Shown: one piece after another, positions 1 through 7,807 of the stretch | Position numbering within the stretch: the first letter of the stretch is position 1 | How the letters are laid out: each line of letters starts with the position of its first letter | DNA from: Candidatus Fimadaptatus faecigallinarum | GTDB lineage: Bacteria; Bacillota; Clostridia; Christensenellales; Aristaeellaceae | Reading direction: 5' to 3' | Assembly (NCBI GenBank): GCA_018714445.1 | Contig: DVNK01000035.1 | Coordinates: 1-38,048, forward strand | Length of the DNA stretch: 38,048 nucleotides | Notes under the pieces: generated by a model | Told to the model about the DNA's origin: nothing | The model's input: the letters and a program-made list of their open reading frames with translations, nothing else | Database searches by the model: none | Made by a program: the position numbers and the translations under genes

Positions 1-366
1 TACCTTCCCTATATATTGATTGTTACATCAACATTGCGCTGATCTTTATCTAAGTAAATTCCACCATATATATCTGGGCTCAGTGCATTTCGCAGTTATC
101 TTATTGACTTGTTGATGTGTTCTTCAATCTCCTTCTAAATTGTTTCAGTCAAAAGCTGCTTATCAATTATTCATTTTAAGTTTCACCATTATCGTACATT
201 ATATTTGGGGCAATTTCATGTCTAATTTGTTGTTTGTTGATGATTTTTACGCCTATCTGGGCTCTTGTTGAGCTGTGCACAAGCGAGCGCATGTCCGTCC
301 GCTATGCGCACAGCTCTGTGCTGCTTTTGTATTTGCGAATCACTGCCCAACGGGCGCTTACACATA
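1..366. other. AT-rich intergenic end region
   Basis: No intact gene is visible here. Bases 1-240 contain 77 G+C by direct count, in sharp contrast with the GC-rich remainder. A short hairpin, GCACAG-CT-CTGTGC at 308-321, is followed by TGCTTTTGT on the plus strand and could be a weak terminator for something entering from the left. The AI-2E permease gene ends at 381 reading leftward, and no convincing terminator for it is seen. Confidence 0.6.
9..178 (-). pseudogene. possible decayed coding remnant
   Basis: Read on the minus strand in one frame, this AT-rich stretch gives protein-like text interrupted by stops. One piece reads KEIEEHINKSIR, then a TAA, then LRNALSPDIYGGIYLDKDQR, then NVDVTINI, then a TAG at 9-11. 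The continuity of plausible sequence across the TAA suggests a degraded N-terminal region of a protein that extended past the left edge. I do not recognise the family with confidence. The YGG-(I/V)-Y segment is reminiscent of the start of some Clostridia S1-like peptidase proteins, but that is a weak impression. It could also be chance in AT-rich DNA. Confidence 0.2.
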
Positions 367-380
367 TCAAATCACAAATC

Positions 381-1457
381 TCAGGCATCTTCGCGCATAT
401 CGCCGCGCAGCACCGCATCGCGCAATACCCCGCGCACAACTATTGCCCCCGGAATAGCAAACACCATGCCCATAACACCGCCCAGATAGCCACCCGCCGT
501 CAGCGCCAGTATCACCGCCACCGGATGCAATCCGGTCGTGCGGCCAGTCACGCGCGGCGCTATGACCATGTTCTCTATCTGCTGCGCCACGAACAGCATT
601 ATGCCGACCTCCAGCACCTTTATCCAACCCATGCTCAGCGTCAGCAACACTATCGGTATAGTACCCAGTATCGCGCCAAAGTACGGTATCAGGTTGAACA
701 CAGCCGTTATCAGCCCCAACACCAGAAACGATGGCACCCTCAGCGCAGCCAATCCCGCAGCCGTTATCACGCCTACTATCAGCGATATCAACAGTTGTCC
801 GCGCACATAGCCGCTCAGCTCGCGCTGTATCAGGCTGCCGGCGGCGATCACGCGCGCGCGCACGGAACTCGGCAGCATTAGTTCCAACTGCATCAGCATT
901 CGCTCGCGGTCCTTCAGGAAGTAATAGCAGAGTATTATCATAAGCGAAAACCGCCCCACGCCGTCGGCGATGCTGCTGACCATAGTCGCCGTGCCGCCCA
1001 GCAATCCGCCCAGCGCGCCCACGACCTGGCCCGGCAACTCCTCCAGCCGCGCGTTCAGCTGTTGCGCCAGCGTGCCGCGCGCATCCAGCAGTCCGCTGTC
1101 TCCCGCGTTGGCGAGCAGCTCGCTCAATCGATCCGTCAGCGCGCTTATGCTCGCACCCATGCCCGGCAATGAACGCATCAGCAGTTGCACCTGCCCGGCC
1201 AGCACCGGTACCAGCATCACCACAACGCCTATCAGCGCTACCGATACTATTGCAAATGAAGTAAGTATCGCCACACTGCGCTTCATGCGCCGCGACAGTA
1301 TCTTGACCAGCGGCAACAACACAAACGCCAATGCCGCGCCTCCTATGCACAATTGCAGCAGCGCCCCTACCACGTTGCCAAACGCCAGCAGTACCGCGCC
1401 AACCAATACCAGCAGTATAATCAGAGGCCGCCTGCGCCTCAGCCACTCCATGCCCAA
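381..1457 (-). CDS. AI-2E family transporter / PerM-type permease
   Basis: This is a 358-residue integral membrane protein of the AI-2E transporter (PerM/YtvI/YueF-like) family. Two N-terminal membrane spans (WLRRRRPLIILLVLVGAVLLA onward) are followed by a third span after a KILSRR basic loop. A long soluble segment of about 110 residues comes next, then a block of C-terminal spans with the family-typical glycine-rich GLITAVFNLIPYFGAILG and VTGRTTGLHP stretches. That order and length fit the family. Members move small molecules or ions across the membrane; the substrate cannot be read from sequence. The start is TTG at 1457, placed 7 bases after GGGAGG; ATG at 1451 is the alternative. It is the last gene of a three-gene unit behind the PRC-barrel gene and a 55-residue ORF. 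Confidence 0.88.
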   Translation of the reverse strand: MGMEWLRRRRPLIILLVLVGAVLLAFGNVVGALLQLCIGGAALAFVLLPLVKILSRRMKRSVAILTSFAIVSVALIGVVVMLVPVLAGQVQLLMRSLPGMGASISALTDRLSELLANAGDSGLLDARGTLAQQLNARLEELPGQVVGALGGLLGGTATMVSSIADGVGRFSLMIILCYYFLKDRERMLMQLELMLPSSVRARVIAAGSLIQRELSGYVRGQLLISLIVGVITAAGLAALRVPSFLVLGLITAVFNLIPYFGAILGTIPIVLLTLSMGWIKVLEVGIMLFVAQQIENMVIAPRVTGRTTGLHPVAVILALTAGGYLGGVMGMVFAIPGAIVVRGVLRDAVLRGDMREDA

Positions 1458-1537
1458 TGCATCCCCTCCCCGCGCAGGCGCGCCGAGGGCCGCGCCGCAT
1501 AACGCGTGCGCGGCCCTCGCCTGCCCTGTTCAAGCCG

Positions 1538-1705
1538 TCACTTGCCCATCATGAGCTTGTCGAAGCGGCGCGACATGTCCTGCTTCATGTGCATCGCGTT
1601 TCTGCCCAGCCGGCGCATAGTGCGCGGCGAGGTGGCGCTCAGCGCCGTCATGGCCGCCACGCCCAACATCGAACCTACTATCATACCCTTTGCCAAACCG
1701 TTCAT
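1538..1705 (-). CDS. small hypothetical protein, 55 aa
   Basis: A short gene beginning MNGLAKGMIVGSMLGVGAM-like (glycine/methionine-rich, hydrophobic residues about 4-22) and ending in a basic amphipathic part (RRLGRNAMHMKQDMSRRFDK). It is supported by a strong GGAGG site 7 bases before the ATG and by an ATGA overlap with the stop of the upstream PRC-barrel gene, a classic translational-coupling arrangement. The layout (one short hydrophobic stretch, then a charged tail with possible helix) resembles YtxH-like small envelope proteins, but no family can be claimed. It lies 80 bp before the AI-2E permease and probably shares its transcript. Confidence 0.72.
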   Translation of the reverse strand: MNGLAKGMIVGSMLGVAAMTALSATSPRTMRRLGRNAMHMKQDMSRRFDKLMMGK

Positions 1706-2181
1706 CTGCGTCCTCCTTCCAACTGATCGCCGCCCCGGCGCACTGTCTGCGCGCTCAGCGCATCCGGCACCACGGCGTCGCCTGTCTGCGGCGCAAGCGC
1801 AAATTCGTCGCAGATGAGCCGGCCACTCAGCATATCGTCGATGTAGCCGCGCGATATCTCAATGGCTTCAATGCGGCCGGTGCGCTCATCTATCATCAGG
1901 TCGCTGACGCGTCCAAGTCTGCGTCCCGCCGTAGTGACCGCGCGCCGGGGCGCAAACGGCTCGCACCCGCCCGAGCGCGCGCCCTTGCCCGTGCACTGCA
2001 GCGACACATCGCCTATAACATCGATCTGTCCGAGCGCTACGATGCGGCTGCCGCCCAACGCGCCCTCTATCAGCACGCCGGATATGTGCCGCCCGTCCTC
2101 GAGCACCACGCCGCTGACCCTGCCCGCGCGCCGCCCGTCCGCTATCACCGCCGTGCCTATCAGCCCGCTCATCCGCTTCAT
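1702..2181 (-). CDS. tandem PRC-barrel domain protein
   Basis: A 159-residue soluble protein with two PRC-barrel-like repeats. The first covers about residues 4-55 (GLIGTAVIADGRRAGRVSGV, then VLIEGALGG and IDVIGD). The second covers about residues 80-140 (RRAVTTAGRRLGRVSDLMID, then GRIEAIEISRGYIDDMLSGR). PRC barrels are small beta-barrel modules found in RNA-processing, sporulation (YlmC/YmxH) and photosynthetic proteins; they usually bind partner proteins or RNA, so no enzymatic role is implied. The start is ATG at 2181 with GGAGG just upstream; a longer reading frame to 2262 lacks a ribosome site. The stop overlaps the start of the 55-residue gene by ATGA. Confidence 0.78.
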   Translation of the reverse strand: MKRMSGLIGTAVIADGRRAGRVSGVVLEDGRHISGVLIEGALGGSRIVALGQIDVIGDVSLQCTGKGARSGGCEPFAPRRAVTTAGRRLGRVSDLMIDERTGRIEAIEISRGYIDDMLSGRLICDEFALAPQTGDAVVPDALSAQTVRRGGDQLEGGRR

Positions 2182-2233
2182 ATCTGCCTCCGCCGCGCGC
2201 TCGCAGCGGCTTTGCGCCGCGCATCCGCGCACC

Positions 2234-2262
2234 AATATATTGCGCAGTCCGGCGCGCCGCAA
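2234..2262 (-). promoter_or_regulatory. candidate SigA promoter for PRC-barrel unit
   Basis: Minus-strand TTGCGG (2257-2262), 17 bp spacer, TATATT (2234-2239). The -10 matches the consensus at five of six positions; the -35 is weak. It would give a leader of roughly 45 bases to the ATG at 2181. Confidence 0.4.
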
Positions 2263-2411
2263 AACTGGTAATTTTTATTTGAAGGCCTTAGCCAACTCGC
2301 ATTGATCGGACGCATTCTGCCATGCTGCCTGCGATTGTCTTCATATTTATATGCCGGATATGCTCGCTCAGCTTGCGTGCACCGCTTATTCTGCCCGCGC
2401 GCGCACACGAC

Positions 2412-2440
2412 AAAACAGCCCGCACAATTGCTGTGCGGGC
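2412..2440 (-). terminator. intrinsic terminator after Nudix gene
   Basis: Perfect 9-bp stem (GCCCGCACA with TGTGCGGGC, 2418-2440) with a 5-base loop, followed on the minus strand by TGTTTT. It lies about 55 bp past the Nudix stop. Confidence 0.75.
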
Positions 2441-2493
2441 GTTTAAGCAGGCAGTTTATTCCAAATTTATGCCATGGCGCGCCATGCCCTGAC

Positions 2494-2973
2494 TCATGCA
2501 TCGCGCTCATCGATGTACATCGTACCCAGCCATACCGGCCCGGCGCCGCGCACGATCTCGCCAAAGCGCCCGCGCAGGTTATCCGGACAGAGCTCCGGCA
2601 GCGCCGCCACCTCATCCACCGGCACCCACACGCTTTCAATCATCCCAAAGTCGCGCTCGCTGGGCTGGTCACGCGGCGCATCGGTCAGCCGCGCAACGAA
2701 TATGTGCAGCACGCGATGCGTATAGTCGGGATAGCGCCGCCGCAGCTCCGCATCGGTGTATATCTCTTCGGACAGCGCCGCAAATCGCGTCAGTTCTACC
2801 TCATAGCCGGTCTCCTCGCGCACCTCGCGCAGCGCCGCCTGCTCTATCGACTCATACTCGTGCTGACCGCCGCCGGGCAGATCGTAATATATCCGGCCAT
2901 CGGCATGCGCGCAGCGGTTTAACAGCGCGCATCCCTGGTTAAGCAGTATCACCTTTGTCGCATTTCGTATCAT
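2494..2973 (-). CDS. Nudix hydrolase
   Basis: A 159-residue protein with a perfect Nudix box at residues 35-57: G-x5-E-x7-REVREETGY. The REVREE glutamates are the expected metal ligands. Nudix enzymes cleave a nucleoside diphosphate linked to another moiety, in housekeeping clean-up of nucleotides or cofactors. The C-terminal half (HRVLHIFVARL, WVPVDEVAALPELCPDNL, then GTMYIDE) is typical of small MutT/ADP-ribose-pyrophosphatase-like members, but the substrate cannot be fixed. ATG at 2973 is chosen because GGAGG precedes it by about ten bases; an in-frame extension to 3144 would run through the promoter. It is monocistronic between its own promoter and terminator. Confidence 0.9.
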   Translation of the reverse strand: MIRNATKVILLNQGCALLNRCAHADGRIYYDLPGGGQHEYESIEQAALREVREETGYEVELTRFAALSEEIYTDAELRRRYPDYTHRVLHIFVARLTDAPRDQPSERDFGMIESVWVPVDEVAALPELCPDNLRGRFGEIVRGAGPVWLGTMYIDERDA

Positions 2974-3004
2974 TTGAGGCCGCCTCCTTGCGTGTGTTGA
3001 GCTG

Positions 3005-3033
3005 ATTATAGCGCACGGCACAGTTGATGTCAA
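3005..3033 (-). promoter_or_regulatory. consensus SigA promoter for Nudix gene
   Basis: Minus-strand TTGACA (3028-3033), 17 bp, TATAAT (3005-3010): both hexamers are perfect. It lies about 30 bp upstream of the Nudix ATG. Confidence 0.88.
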
Positions 3034-3373
3034 TGGCGCCATGACGCGGCAACCCATGCGGCATCCGCGGACGGCCAACGCTTCACATAGCTGTATCTGC
3101 CGCCATGCACCCGCCACGCATAGCTGCACCTGCCGTTCGGCCATACAGCCAAATGCCAGCGTTCACAGCAATTATTATGTTAATTCCAGTAATGCCTCAG
3201 TAGCTCGCGGCGCAGCGCAACGCCGCACTGCGTCTGGCCGACATTTGCATATTTGCGATATAAAGCCTGCATATTTCCGGCGGTGTTTTACGCTGTTTCG
3301 GCTGGGTTTTGGGCATATGTATGCATGCATTATGCACTTTTCGCATTTTGACGGCGTATTTACATGCGCGCGC
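3034..3373. other. intergenic, divergent Nudix / liv region
   Basis: No gene is supported here. A 17-bp near-repeat CATAGCTGYAYCTGCCG occurs at 3086-3102 and 3119-3135 (33 bp apart). The rest is low in obvious structure; no riboswitch or T-box hallmark was recognised. Confidence 0.5.
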
Positions 3374-3401
3374 TTACCAGTTAACAACCGGTGAATATAA
3401 T
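3374..3401 (+). promoter_or_regulatory. probable promoter of the liv locus
   Basis: TATAAT at 3396-3401 with TTACCA 16 bp upstream (4 of 6 matches). A start near 3408 gives a leader of only about 24 bases, which leaves no room for an attenuator before livK. Confidence 0.6.
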
Positions 3402-3431
3402 GGGCTTATCATGTACGGAGGTGAATATGAG

Positions 3432-4562
3432 ATGAAAACTATACAAAAAATCATTTCACTGATGCTGTGCGCACTCATGGCGTTGAGCTGCACCAGCGCA
3501 CTGGCTGAGGGAGACGGCGAGATCAAGCTGGCCGTAATAGCGCCGCTGACCGGCGACTTTGCTCAGTACGGCGAGGCATACCGCACCGCAGTCGAGTTGA
3601 CCGTGAGCCAGGTCAACGCCGCCGGCGGCATCGACGGCAAAATGCTGGCATACGACATTTTTGACGACAAGAACGACGCCCGCGAAAGCGCCACGCTCGC
3701 CGGTCGCATAGCCGCTGACGACAGCTATATCGCGGTGGTCGGACCGTTTGCGTCCACCTGCGCGCTGGCCTGCGCGCCGATACTGCAAAACGCCGGCATC
3801 GTAGAGATGTGCCCCACCTGCACCCATCCCGATCTGACCGCGACGGGCGACTACATATTCCGCGGCGCGATAACCTCCGAGCTTGAGGCCCCGATATTCG
3901 CCGACGTTACGCTCAATAAGCTCGACGCCAAGCGCGTGGGCATAATCTACACCCAGGACGACTGGGGCATAACCACCGAGCAGGAGTACGCGGCCAAGCT
4001 CGAAGAGCTGGGCGGCACCGTGGTAATCGCCGAAAGCTACATTTCCGGCTCCACCCGCGACTTCACTCCTATACTGACCAAGATAGCCAATGAGGACATC
4101 GAGCTGCTGTTCGTGGCCGCGATGTACAACGACTCCGCAATGATACTTGAACAGCTCAAGCAGCTGGGCTATGAGGGCCGCTTCAAGATCCAGGGCACCG
4201 GTTCGCTCTACACCGATGAATTCCTCGAACTGGCCGGCGATAACGCCGAAGGCATGTACATAACCGCGTCGTTCTACGCCGCCAACCCCGCCGAGAACGT
4301 GCAGCAATTCGTAAGCGAATACACCGAGATGTTCGGCAGCGAGCCCAATCTGTTCGCGGCGTCGGTATACGACGGCGTGGGACTGATAGTCGAGGCGCTG
4401 CGCAACGGCGCGACCGATCGCCAGAGCCTGCGCGACAACCTCGCCGCAATAAAGGACTACCAGGGCGTCACCGGTAACGCCAGCTTCAACGAGAACCGCG
4501 ACGTCATAAAGGACGAGGTCGTGCTCAAGATAGAAGACGGCAAGTTCGTATACGTATCATAA
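3432..4562 (+). CDS. livK: branched-chain amino-acid-type ABC substrate-binding protein
   Basis: A 376-residue type-I periplasmic binding protein of the LivJ/LivK family. The N-terminal signal (MKTIQK, hydrophobic core, then SALA) could be cut after A25. A cysteine at residue 20 (ALSC) is a poor lipobox but might anchor the protein. The mature part opens with IKLAVIAPLTGDFAQYGEA and has VNAAGGIDG and the VGPFASTCALA segment typical of the family. It captures extracellular ligand, probably leucine/isoleucine/valine or a related amino acid, and hands it to LivHM. ATG at 3432 follows GGAGGTG at 3417-3423; upstream in-frame ATGs lack a site. It is the first gene of the locus. Confidence 0.9.
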   Translation: MKTIQKIISLMLCALMALSCTSALAEGDGEIKLAVIAPLTGDFAQYGEAYRTAVELTVSQVNAAGGIDGKMLAYDIFDDKNDARESATLAGRIAADDSYIAVVGPFASTCALACAPILQNAGIVEMCPTCTHPDLTATGDYIFRGAITSELEAPIFADVTLNKLDAKRVGIIYTQDDWGITTEQEYAAKLEELGGTVVIAESYISGSTRDFTPILTKIANEDIELLFVAAMYNDSAMILEQLKQLGYEGRFKIQGTGSLYTDEFLELAGDNAEGMYITASFYAANPAENVQQFVSEYTEMFGSEPNLFAASVYDGVGLIVEALRNGATDRQSLRDNLAAIKDYQGVTGNASFNENRDVIKDEVVLKIEDGKFVYVS

Positions 4563-4580
4563 GCGCGCACAAAGCGTATA

Positions 4581-4615
4581 GCGCGCGCCCCGCGGATCAT
4601 CCCCGGGGCGCGTGC
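4581..4615 (+). promoter_or_regulatory. intercistronic hairpin livK-livH
   Basis: A GC-rich stem of 12 bp (4581-4592 with 4604-4615, one G-U pair) and an 11-base loop, with no T-tract. The position suits an mRNA-stabilising or partial-termination element that keeps binding-protein expression above that of the membrane genes, as seen in other binding-protein operons. Confidence 0.65.
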
Positions 4616-4652
4616 CATACCATGCGCCGCGCCCGACGCACAGGAGTGTATT

Positions 4653-5537
4653 ATGCAGCAATTCATTCAGCAACTGATAAACGGCATCGCGCTGGGCGGG
4701 CTGTACGCGCTTACGGCGATCGGCTACTCGCTGGTATACGGCGTTATGGAGCTGGTCAACTTTTCTCATAGCGCCGTGTATATGCTCGGCGCCTATATTT
4801 TTTATATATTATTTGAGATATGTGGCGCGCCGCTCTGGCTGAGCGTGCCGGGCGCGCTGATTGCAGCGGGCATAACCGGGCTTGTGATACAGAAGGTCGC
4901 GCTGACGCCGTTTGCGCGCAAACAGCTGCCGCTGGTGTACTCGCTGATAGCCACGATAGGGCTGTCGATAGTCATACAAAACGCCATGCTGCTGATTATG
5001 GGCTCGGAGACCCGGCGATTCCCGACGCTGTTTGAGGGCATGTTCTGGGACGTGGCCGACTTCAGGATATCGGTGCTGACGCTGTTTATAATCGGACTGT
5101 CGATCGCGCTGATAACCGCGCTGAGCCTGTTCCTGAAGCTTACGCGGCTGGGGCAGGCGATGCGCGCTACCGCTCAGAACCGGTTCGCCGCAACGCTAAT
5201 GGGCATACCCGCAGGGCGCATAGTGGCGCTATGCTTTTTTGTGGGCGGTGTACTGGCGGCGGTCGCCGGCATATTGTCCAGCATGAACTACCGCAGCGTC
5301 GACATATCTATCGGCACGTCAATGGGCGTAAAGGCGTTTGCGGCCACGGTGCTGGGCGGCATCGGCTCGGTCGGCGGCGCGGCGCTGGGTGGGCTGATAA
5401 TCGGCATCAGCGAGGTACTGGTGGCCGGCTACATTAGCGCATCGCTGCGCGACATGGCGGCCTATATCATACTTATCGCGATACTGATAATCCGTCCCAG
5501 CGGCCTTATGGGCGCTCGCGCGCAGAGGAGGGTGTGA
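4653..5537 (+). CDS. livH: BCAA-type ABC transporter permease LivH
   Basis: A 294-residue permease of the LivH family with about eight membrane spans. Family signatures are the N-terminal LINGIALGGLYALTAIGYSL and LVNFSHSAVYMLGAY, the cytoplasmic RAMRATAQN-type loop (QAMRATAQNRFAATLMGI, about residues 170-187) that contacts the ATPases, and GVKAFAATVLGGIGSVGGA. It pairs with LivM to form the membrane channel. ATG 4653 has AGGAG upstream. Its stop sits three bases before the livM ATG. Confidence 0.94.
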   Translation: MQQFIQQLINGIALGGLYALTAIGYSLVYGVMELVNFSHSAVYMLGAYIFYILFEICGAPLWLSVPGALIAAGITGLVIQKVALTPFARKQLPLVYSLIATIGLSIVIQNAMLLIMGSETRRFPTLFEGMFWDVADFRISVLTLFIIGLSIALITALSLFLKLTRLGQAMRATAQNRFAATLMGIPAGRIVALCFFVGGVLAAVAGILSSMNYRSVDISIGTSMGVKAFAATVLGGIGSVGGAALGGLIIGISEVLVAGYISASLRDMAAYIILIAILIIRPSGLMGARAQRRV

Positions 5538-5539
5538 AC

Positions 5540-6493
5540 ATGACCAGATCAGTCAGGTCCGTACCCATGGCGCTCAGGCGCTTGAACACGCTGTACCGGC
5601 GCCACGCGCTGGCTGCGGCGCTGGCGGTGCTGATAATACCGCTGGTGAACCTAGGCGCATACCCCATGCGCGTAGCAGTGATGTGCGCGATATACTCGCT
5701 GCTGGCATTGAGCCTCAACCTGCTGACCGGCATAGCGGGTCAGGTATCGCTGGGCCATGCGGCGTTTTACGCCGTGGGCGCGTACACATCGGCGCTGCTG
5801 GCGCTGCGACTGGGCACGCCGCTGTGGCTGTCGATGCCCGCGGCAATGCTGATGGGCGCGGCGATGGGGTTTGTGACGTTCCTGCCGTCGCGCCGAGTGT
5901 CGGGCGGGTATCTGGCGATAGTTACGATGGGCATAGGTGAAATCGTGCGGCTGACGCTTATAAACTGGCAGAGCCTGACCCGAGGCCCAATGGGCCTGCC
6001 GGGCGTGCCCCAGGCGCAGGTGGCCGGGATAACGCTCGCCTCGCCGTATCAGTACTACCTGCTGGCGATGCCGCTGGCAGCGCTGGCGCTGGTGCTGCTT
6101 ATAAACCTTCAGCGCTCAAACGTCGGGCGCAAGCTGACCGCAGTGCGCATAGACCCCATCGCCGCGCAGAGCATGGGCATATACCCCGATCGCGTTAAGG
6201 CGCTGGCGTTCACGGTCAGCGGCGCGATAGCGGCGTTGGCAGGCGCGCTGTACGCACATTTCATAGGGTTCATCGATCCCGGATCATTCAGGTCTGACGA
6301 GTCGATAACGGTGCTGTGCATGGTGGTGCTGGGCGGCATGGGCAATCTGCCGGGCAGCGTGCTGGCGGCATACCTGCTCACGGTGATACCCGAATTTCTG
6401 CGCGGTTTCGACAATGTCAGGATGCTGATCTACGGAGCGCTGCTGGTCGCGCTGATGCTGCTCAAGACCACGGGGAGGAAGCATGACGCTTAA
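5540..6493 (+). CDS. livM: BCAA-type ABC transporter permease LivM
   Basis: A 317-residue permease of the LivM family. After a basic N-terminus (RSVRSVPMALRRLNTLYRRH) come spans containing LSLNLLTGIAGQVSLGHAAF, SGGYLAIVTMGIGEIVRL and the EAA-like loop AVRIDPIAAQSMGI. The C-terminal part has SDESITVLCMVVLGGMGNLPGS, a strong family signature. It is the partner of LivH. The start is ATG 5540, 8 bases after AGGAGG. GTG at 5534 overlaps the livH stop but stands too close to that ribosome site. The 3' end overlaps livG by 11 bases. Confidence 0.93.
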   Translation: MTRSVRSVPMALRRLNTLYRRHALAAALAVLIIPLVNLGAYPMRVAVMCAIYSLLALSLNLLTGIAGQVSLGHAAFYAVGAYTSALLALRLGTPLWLSMPAAMLMGAAMGFVTFLPSRRVSGGYLAIVTMGIGEIVRLTLINWQSLTRGPMGLPGVPQAQVAGITLASPYQYYLLAMPLAALALVLLINLQRSNVGRKLTAVRIDPIAAQSMGIYPDRVKALAFTVSGAIAALAGALYAHFIGFIDPGSFRSDESITVLCMVVLGGMGNLPGSVLAAYLLTVIPEFLRGFDNVRMLIYGALLVALMLLKTTGRKHDA

Positions 6494-7211
6494 AGCTGAT
6501 AACCTTATAAAGTCGTTTGGCGGACTGCGCGCAGTCGATGGCGTGAGCTTCGAGGCGCATGCGGGCGCGCTGACCTGCATTACCGGCCCCAACGGCGCCG
6601 GCAAGACCACCGTGTTCAACCTGTTGACCGGATTCGACACTCCCGACGACGGACGCATACTGTTGGACGATCACGACATAACCCAATTGCCGCCCGCTGC
6701 GCGCGCCCGCGCCGGCGTGACGCGCACGTTCCAGAACATACGCCTGTTGGACGAGCTGACCGCGCTGGACAACCTGACGACAGCGATGCATACGGAACTC
6801 AACGGTTCGCTGCTGGACACGCTGCTGCCCACGCGTGCACGTGCCCGTGCGCTCAACAGCGCACAACAGTTCGCACATCAGCAACTCAGCCGCCTCGCGC
6901 TCGACCGGTATGCCGACATGCCCGCCGGCAAGTTGCCCTACGGTGCGCGCAAGTCGCTGGAGATAGCGCGCTGTCTGTGCATGCGGCCCAAGCTGATGCT
7001 GCTGGACGAGCCCGCAAGCGGCCTGAACACACAGGAGGCCTGGGAGCTGGGCAATGCGATACTTAGCCTTGACCGCAGCAATATCATATTGATAGTTATC
7101 GAGCACAACATGGCGCTGGTACGCCAGATCGCCGACCGCGTTATACACATAGACGGCGGCAAGGTGCGCTATGCGTTGAGCCGCGACGATTGGATCGCGC
7201 GCAACCGGTAA
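6483..7211 (+). CDS. livG: BCAA-type ABC transporter ATPase LivG
   Basis: A 242-residue ATPase. It has Walker A GPNGAGKTT at residues 35-43, a TRTFQNIRLL Q-loop, the LivG-type signature LPYGARKSLEIARCL and Walker B LMLLDEPASGL, followed by VIEHNM carrying the switch histidine. The P-Y-G form of the signature is normal for LivG, which has LSYG/LPYG where most ABC proteins have LSGG. It should dimerise with LivF to drive LivHM. It is somewhat short, ending in DDWIARNR. livF does not follow directly: a repeat array and another gene intervene. Confidence 0.93.
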   Translation: MTLKADNLIKSFGGLRAVDGVSFEAHAGALTCITGPNGAGKTTVFNLLTGFDTPDDGRILLDDHDITQLPPAARARAGVTRTFQNIRLLDELTALDNLTTAMHTELNGSLLDTLLPTRARARALNSAQQFAHQQLSRLALDRYADMPAGKLPYGARKSLEIARCLCMRPKLMLLDEPASGLNTQEAWELGNAILSLDRSNIILIVIEHNMALVRQIADRVIHIDGGKVRYALSRDDWIARNR

Positions 7212-7253
7212 CCGCATGATGCGCAATGGCAGCTTCCCGGACGGGCAGTTTAT

Positions 7254-7284
7254 TAGCCAAACACGATTGCCAGTGCTGTATAAT
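7254..7284 (+). promoter_or_regulatory. weak promoter candidate before repeat array
   Basis: A perfect TATAAT at 7279-7284 has only a poor -35 (TAGCCA, 19 bp spacing). If real, it would transcribe the repeat array as a long leader of the ACT/MBL gene. Confidence 0.25.
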
Positions 7285-7327
7285 ATTGCAAATGCGCCTG
7301 TACAGAGGCAGTTGACGCATTATGGTT

Positions 7328-7807
7328 GGGCGCTAGGCTACATGCAGTCAGACGGTTTCCGCGTTACGTGCAGGCATAAGGCTGCGCGCGGTTAGGCGGT
7401 TCTGCATTATGAGCAGGCATTAGGACGCATGTTGTCAAGCAGTTGCTGCGTTACGTGCAGACATTAGGACGCACAAAGTCAAGCGGTTGCCGCGTCACGC
7501 GCAGGCATTAGGACGCGTACCGTCAAGCGGCTACCGCGTAACGCGCTAGCTTTACGCCGCACACAGTCAAGCGGTTGCAGCGTAACGCGCTAGCTTTACG
7601 CCGCACACAGTCAAGCGGTTCCGCGTCACGCGCTAGCATAAGGCTGTTCGCGGTTCGGCGGTTCTGCATTATGGGCAGGCATTAGGACGCATGCCGTCAG
7701 GCAGTTGCCGCGTCACGCACAGGCATTAGGCCGCACACAGTCAAGCAGTTGCCGCGTCATGCACAGGCATTAGGACGCATGCAGTCAAGCGGCTACCGCG
7801 TCGCGCG
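7328..7807. repeat. 43-44-bp tandem repeat array with six-unit superperiod
   Basis: Eleven contiguous direct units begin at about 7328, 7371, 7414, 7458, 7502, 7546, 7590, 7633, 7676, 7720 and 7764; each is 43 or 44 bp. A typical unit begins CAGGCATTAGGACGC and continues with GTCAAGCGGTTGCCGCGT then CACGCG. The units at 7371 and 7633 are a matching divergent pair (GCATAAGGCTG..., TCTGCATTATG). The neighbours also match in register (7414/7676, 7458/7720, 7502/7764), so there is a 262-bp higher-order repeat of six units. A degenerate tail runs to about 7850. No long open frame crosses it, and 44 is not a multiple of three. From 7808 to 7999 I see no other element except the ribosome site of the next gene. 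Confidence 0.93.

Noticed and set aside
9..178. Stop-codon reassignment (TAG/TAA as Gln) in the left-end remnant
   Set aside because: All intact genes in the window use the standard code and standard stops; decay is simpler.
367..1533. Long open frame antisense/out of frame to the AI-2E gene
   Set aside because: Composition is Gly/Ala/Arg-rich shadow sequence; the 381-1457 frame shows a clear membrane protein.
3034..3431. Leucine-type attenuator or T-box before livK
   Set aside because: The predicted leader is only about 24 bases, and no T-box sequence or Leu-rich leader peptide was seen.
7328..7807. CRISPR array
   Set aside because: Units are contiguous and similar along their whole length; there are no unique spacers and no cas genes nearby.
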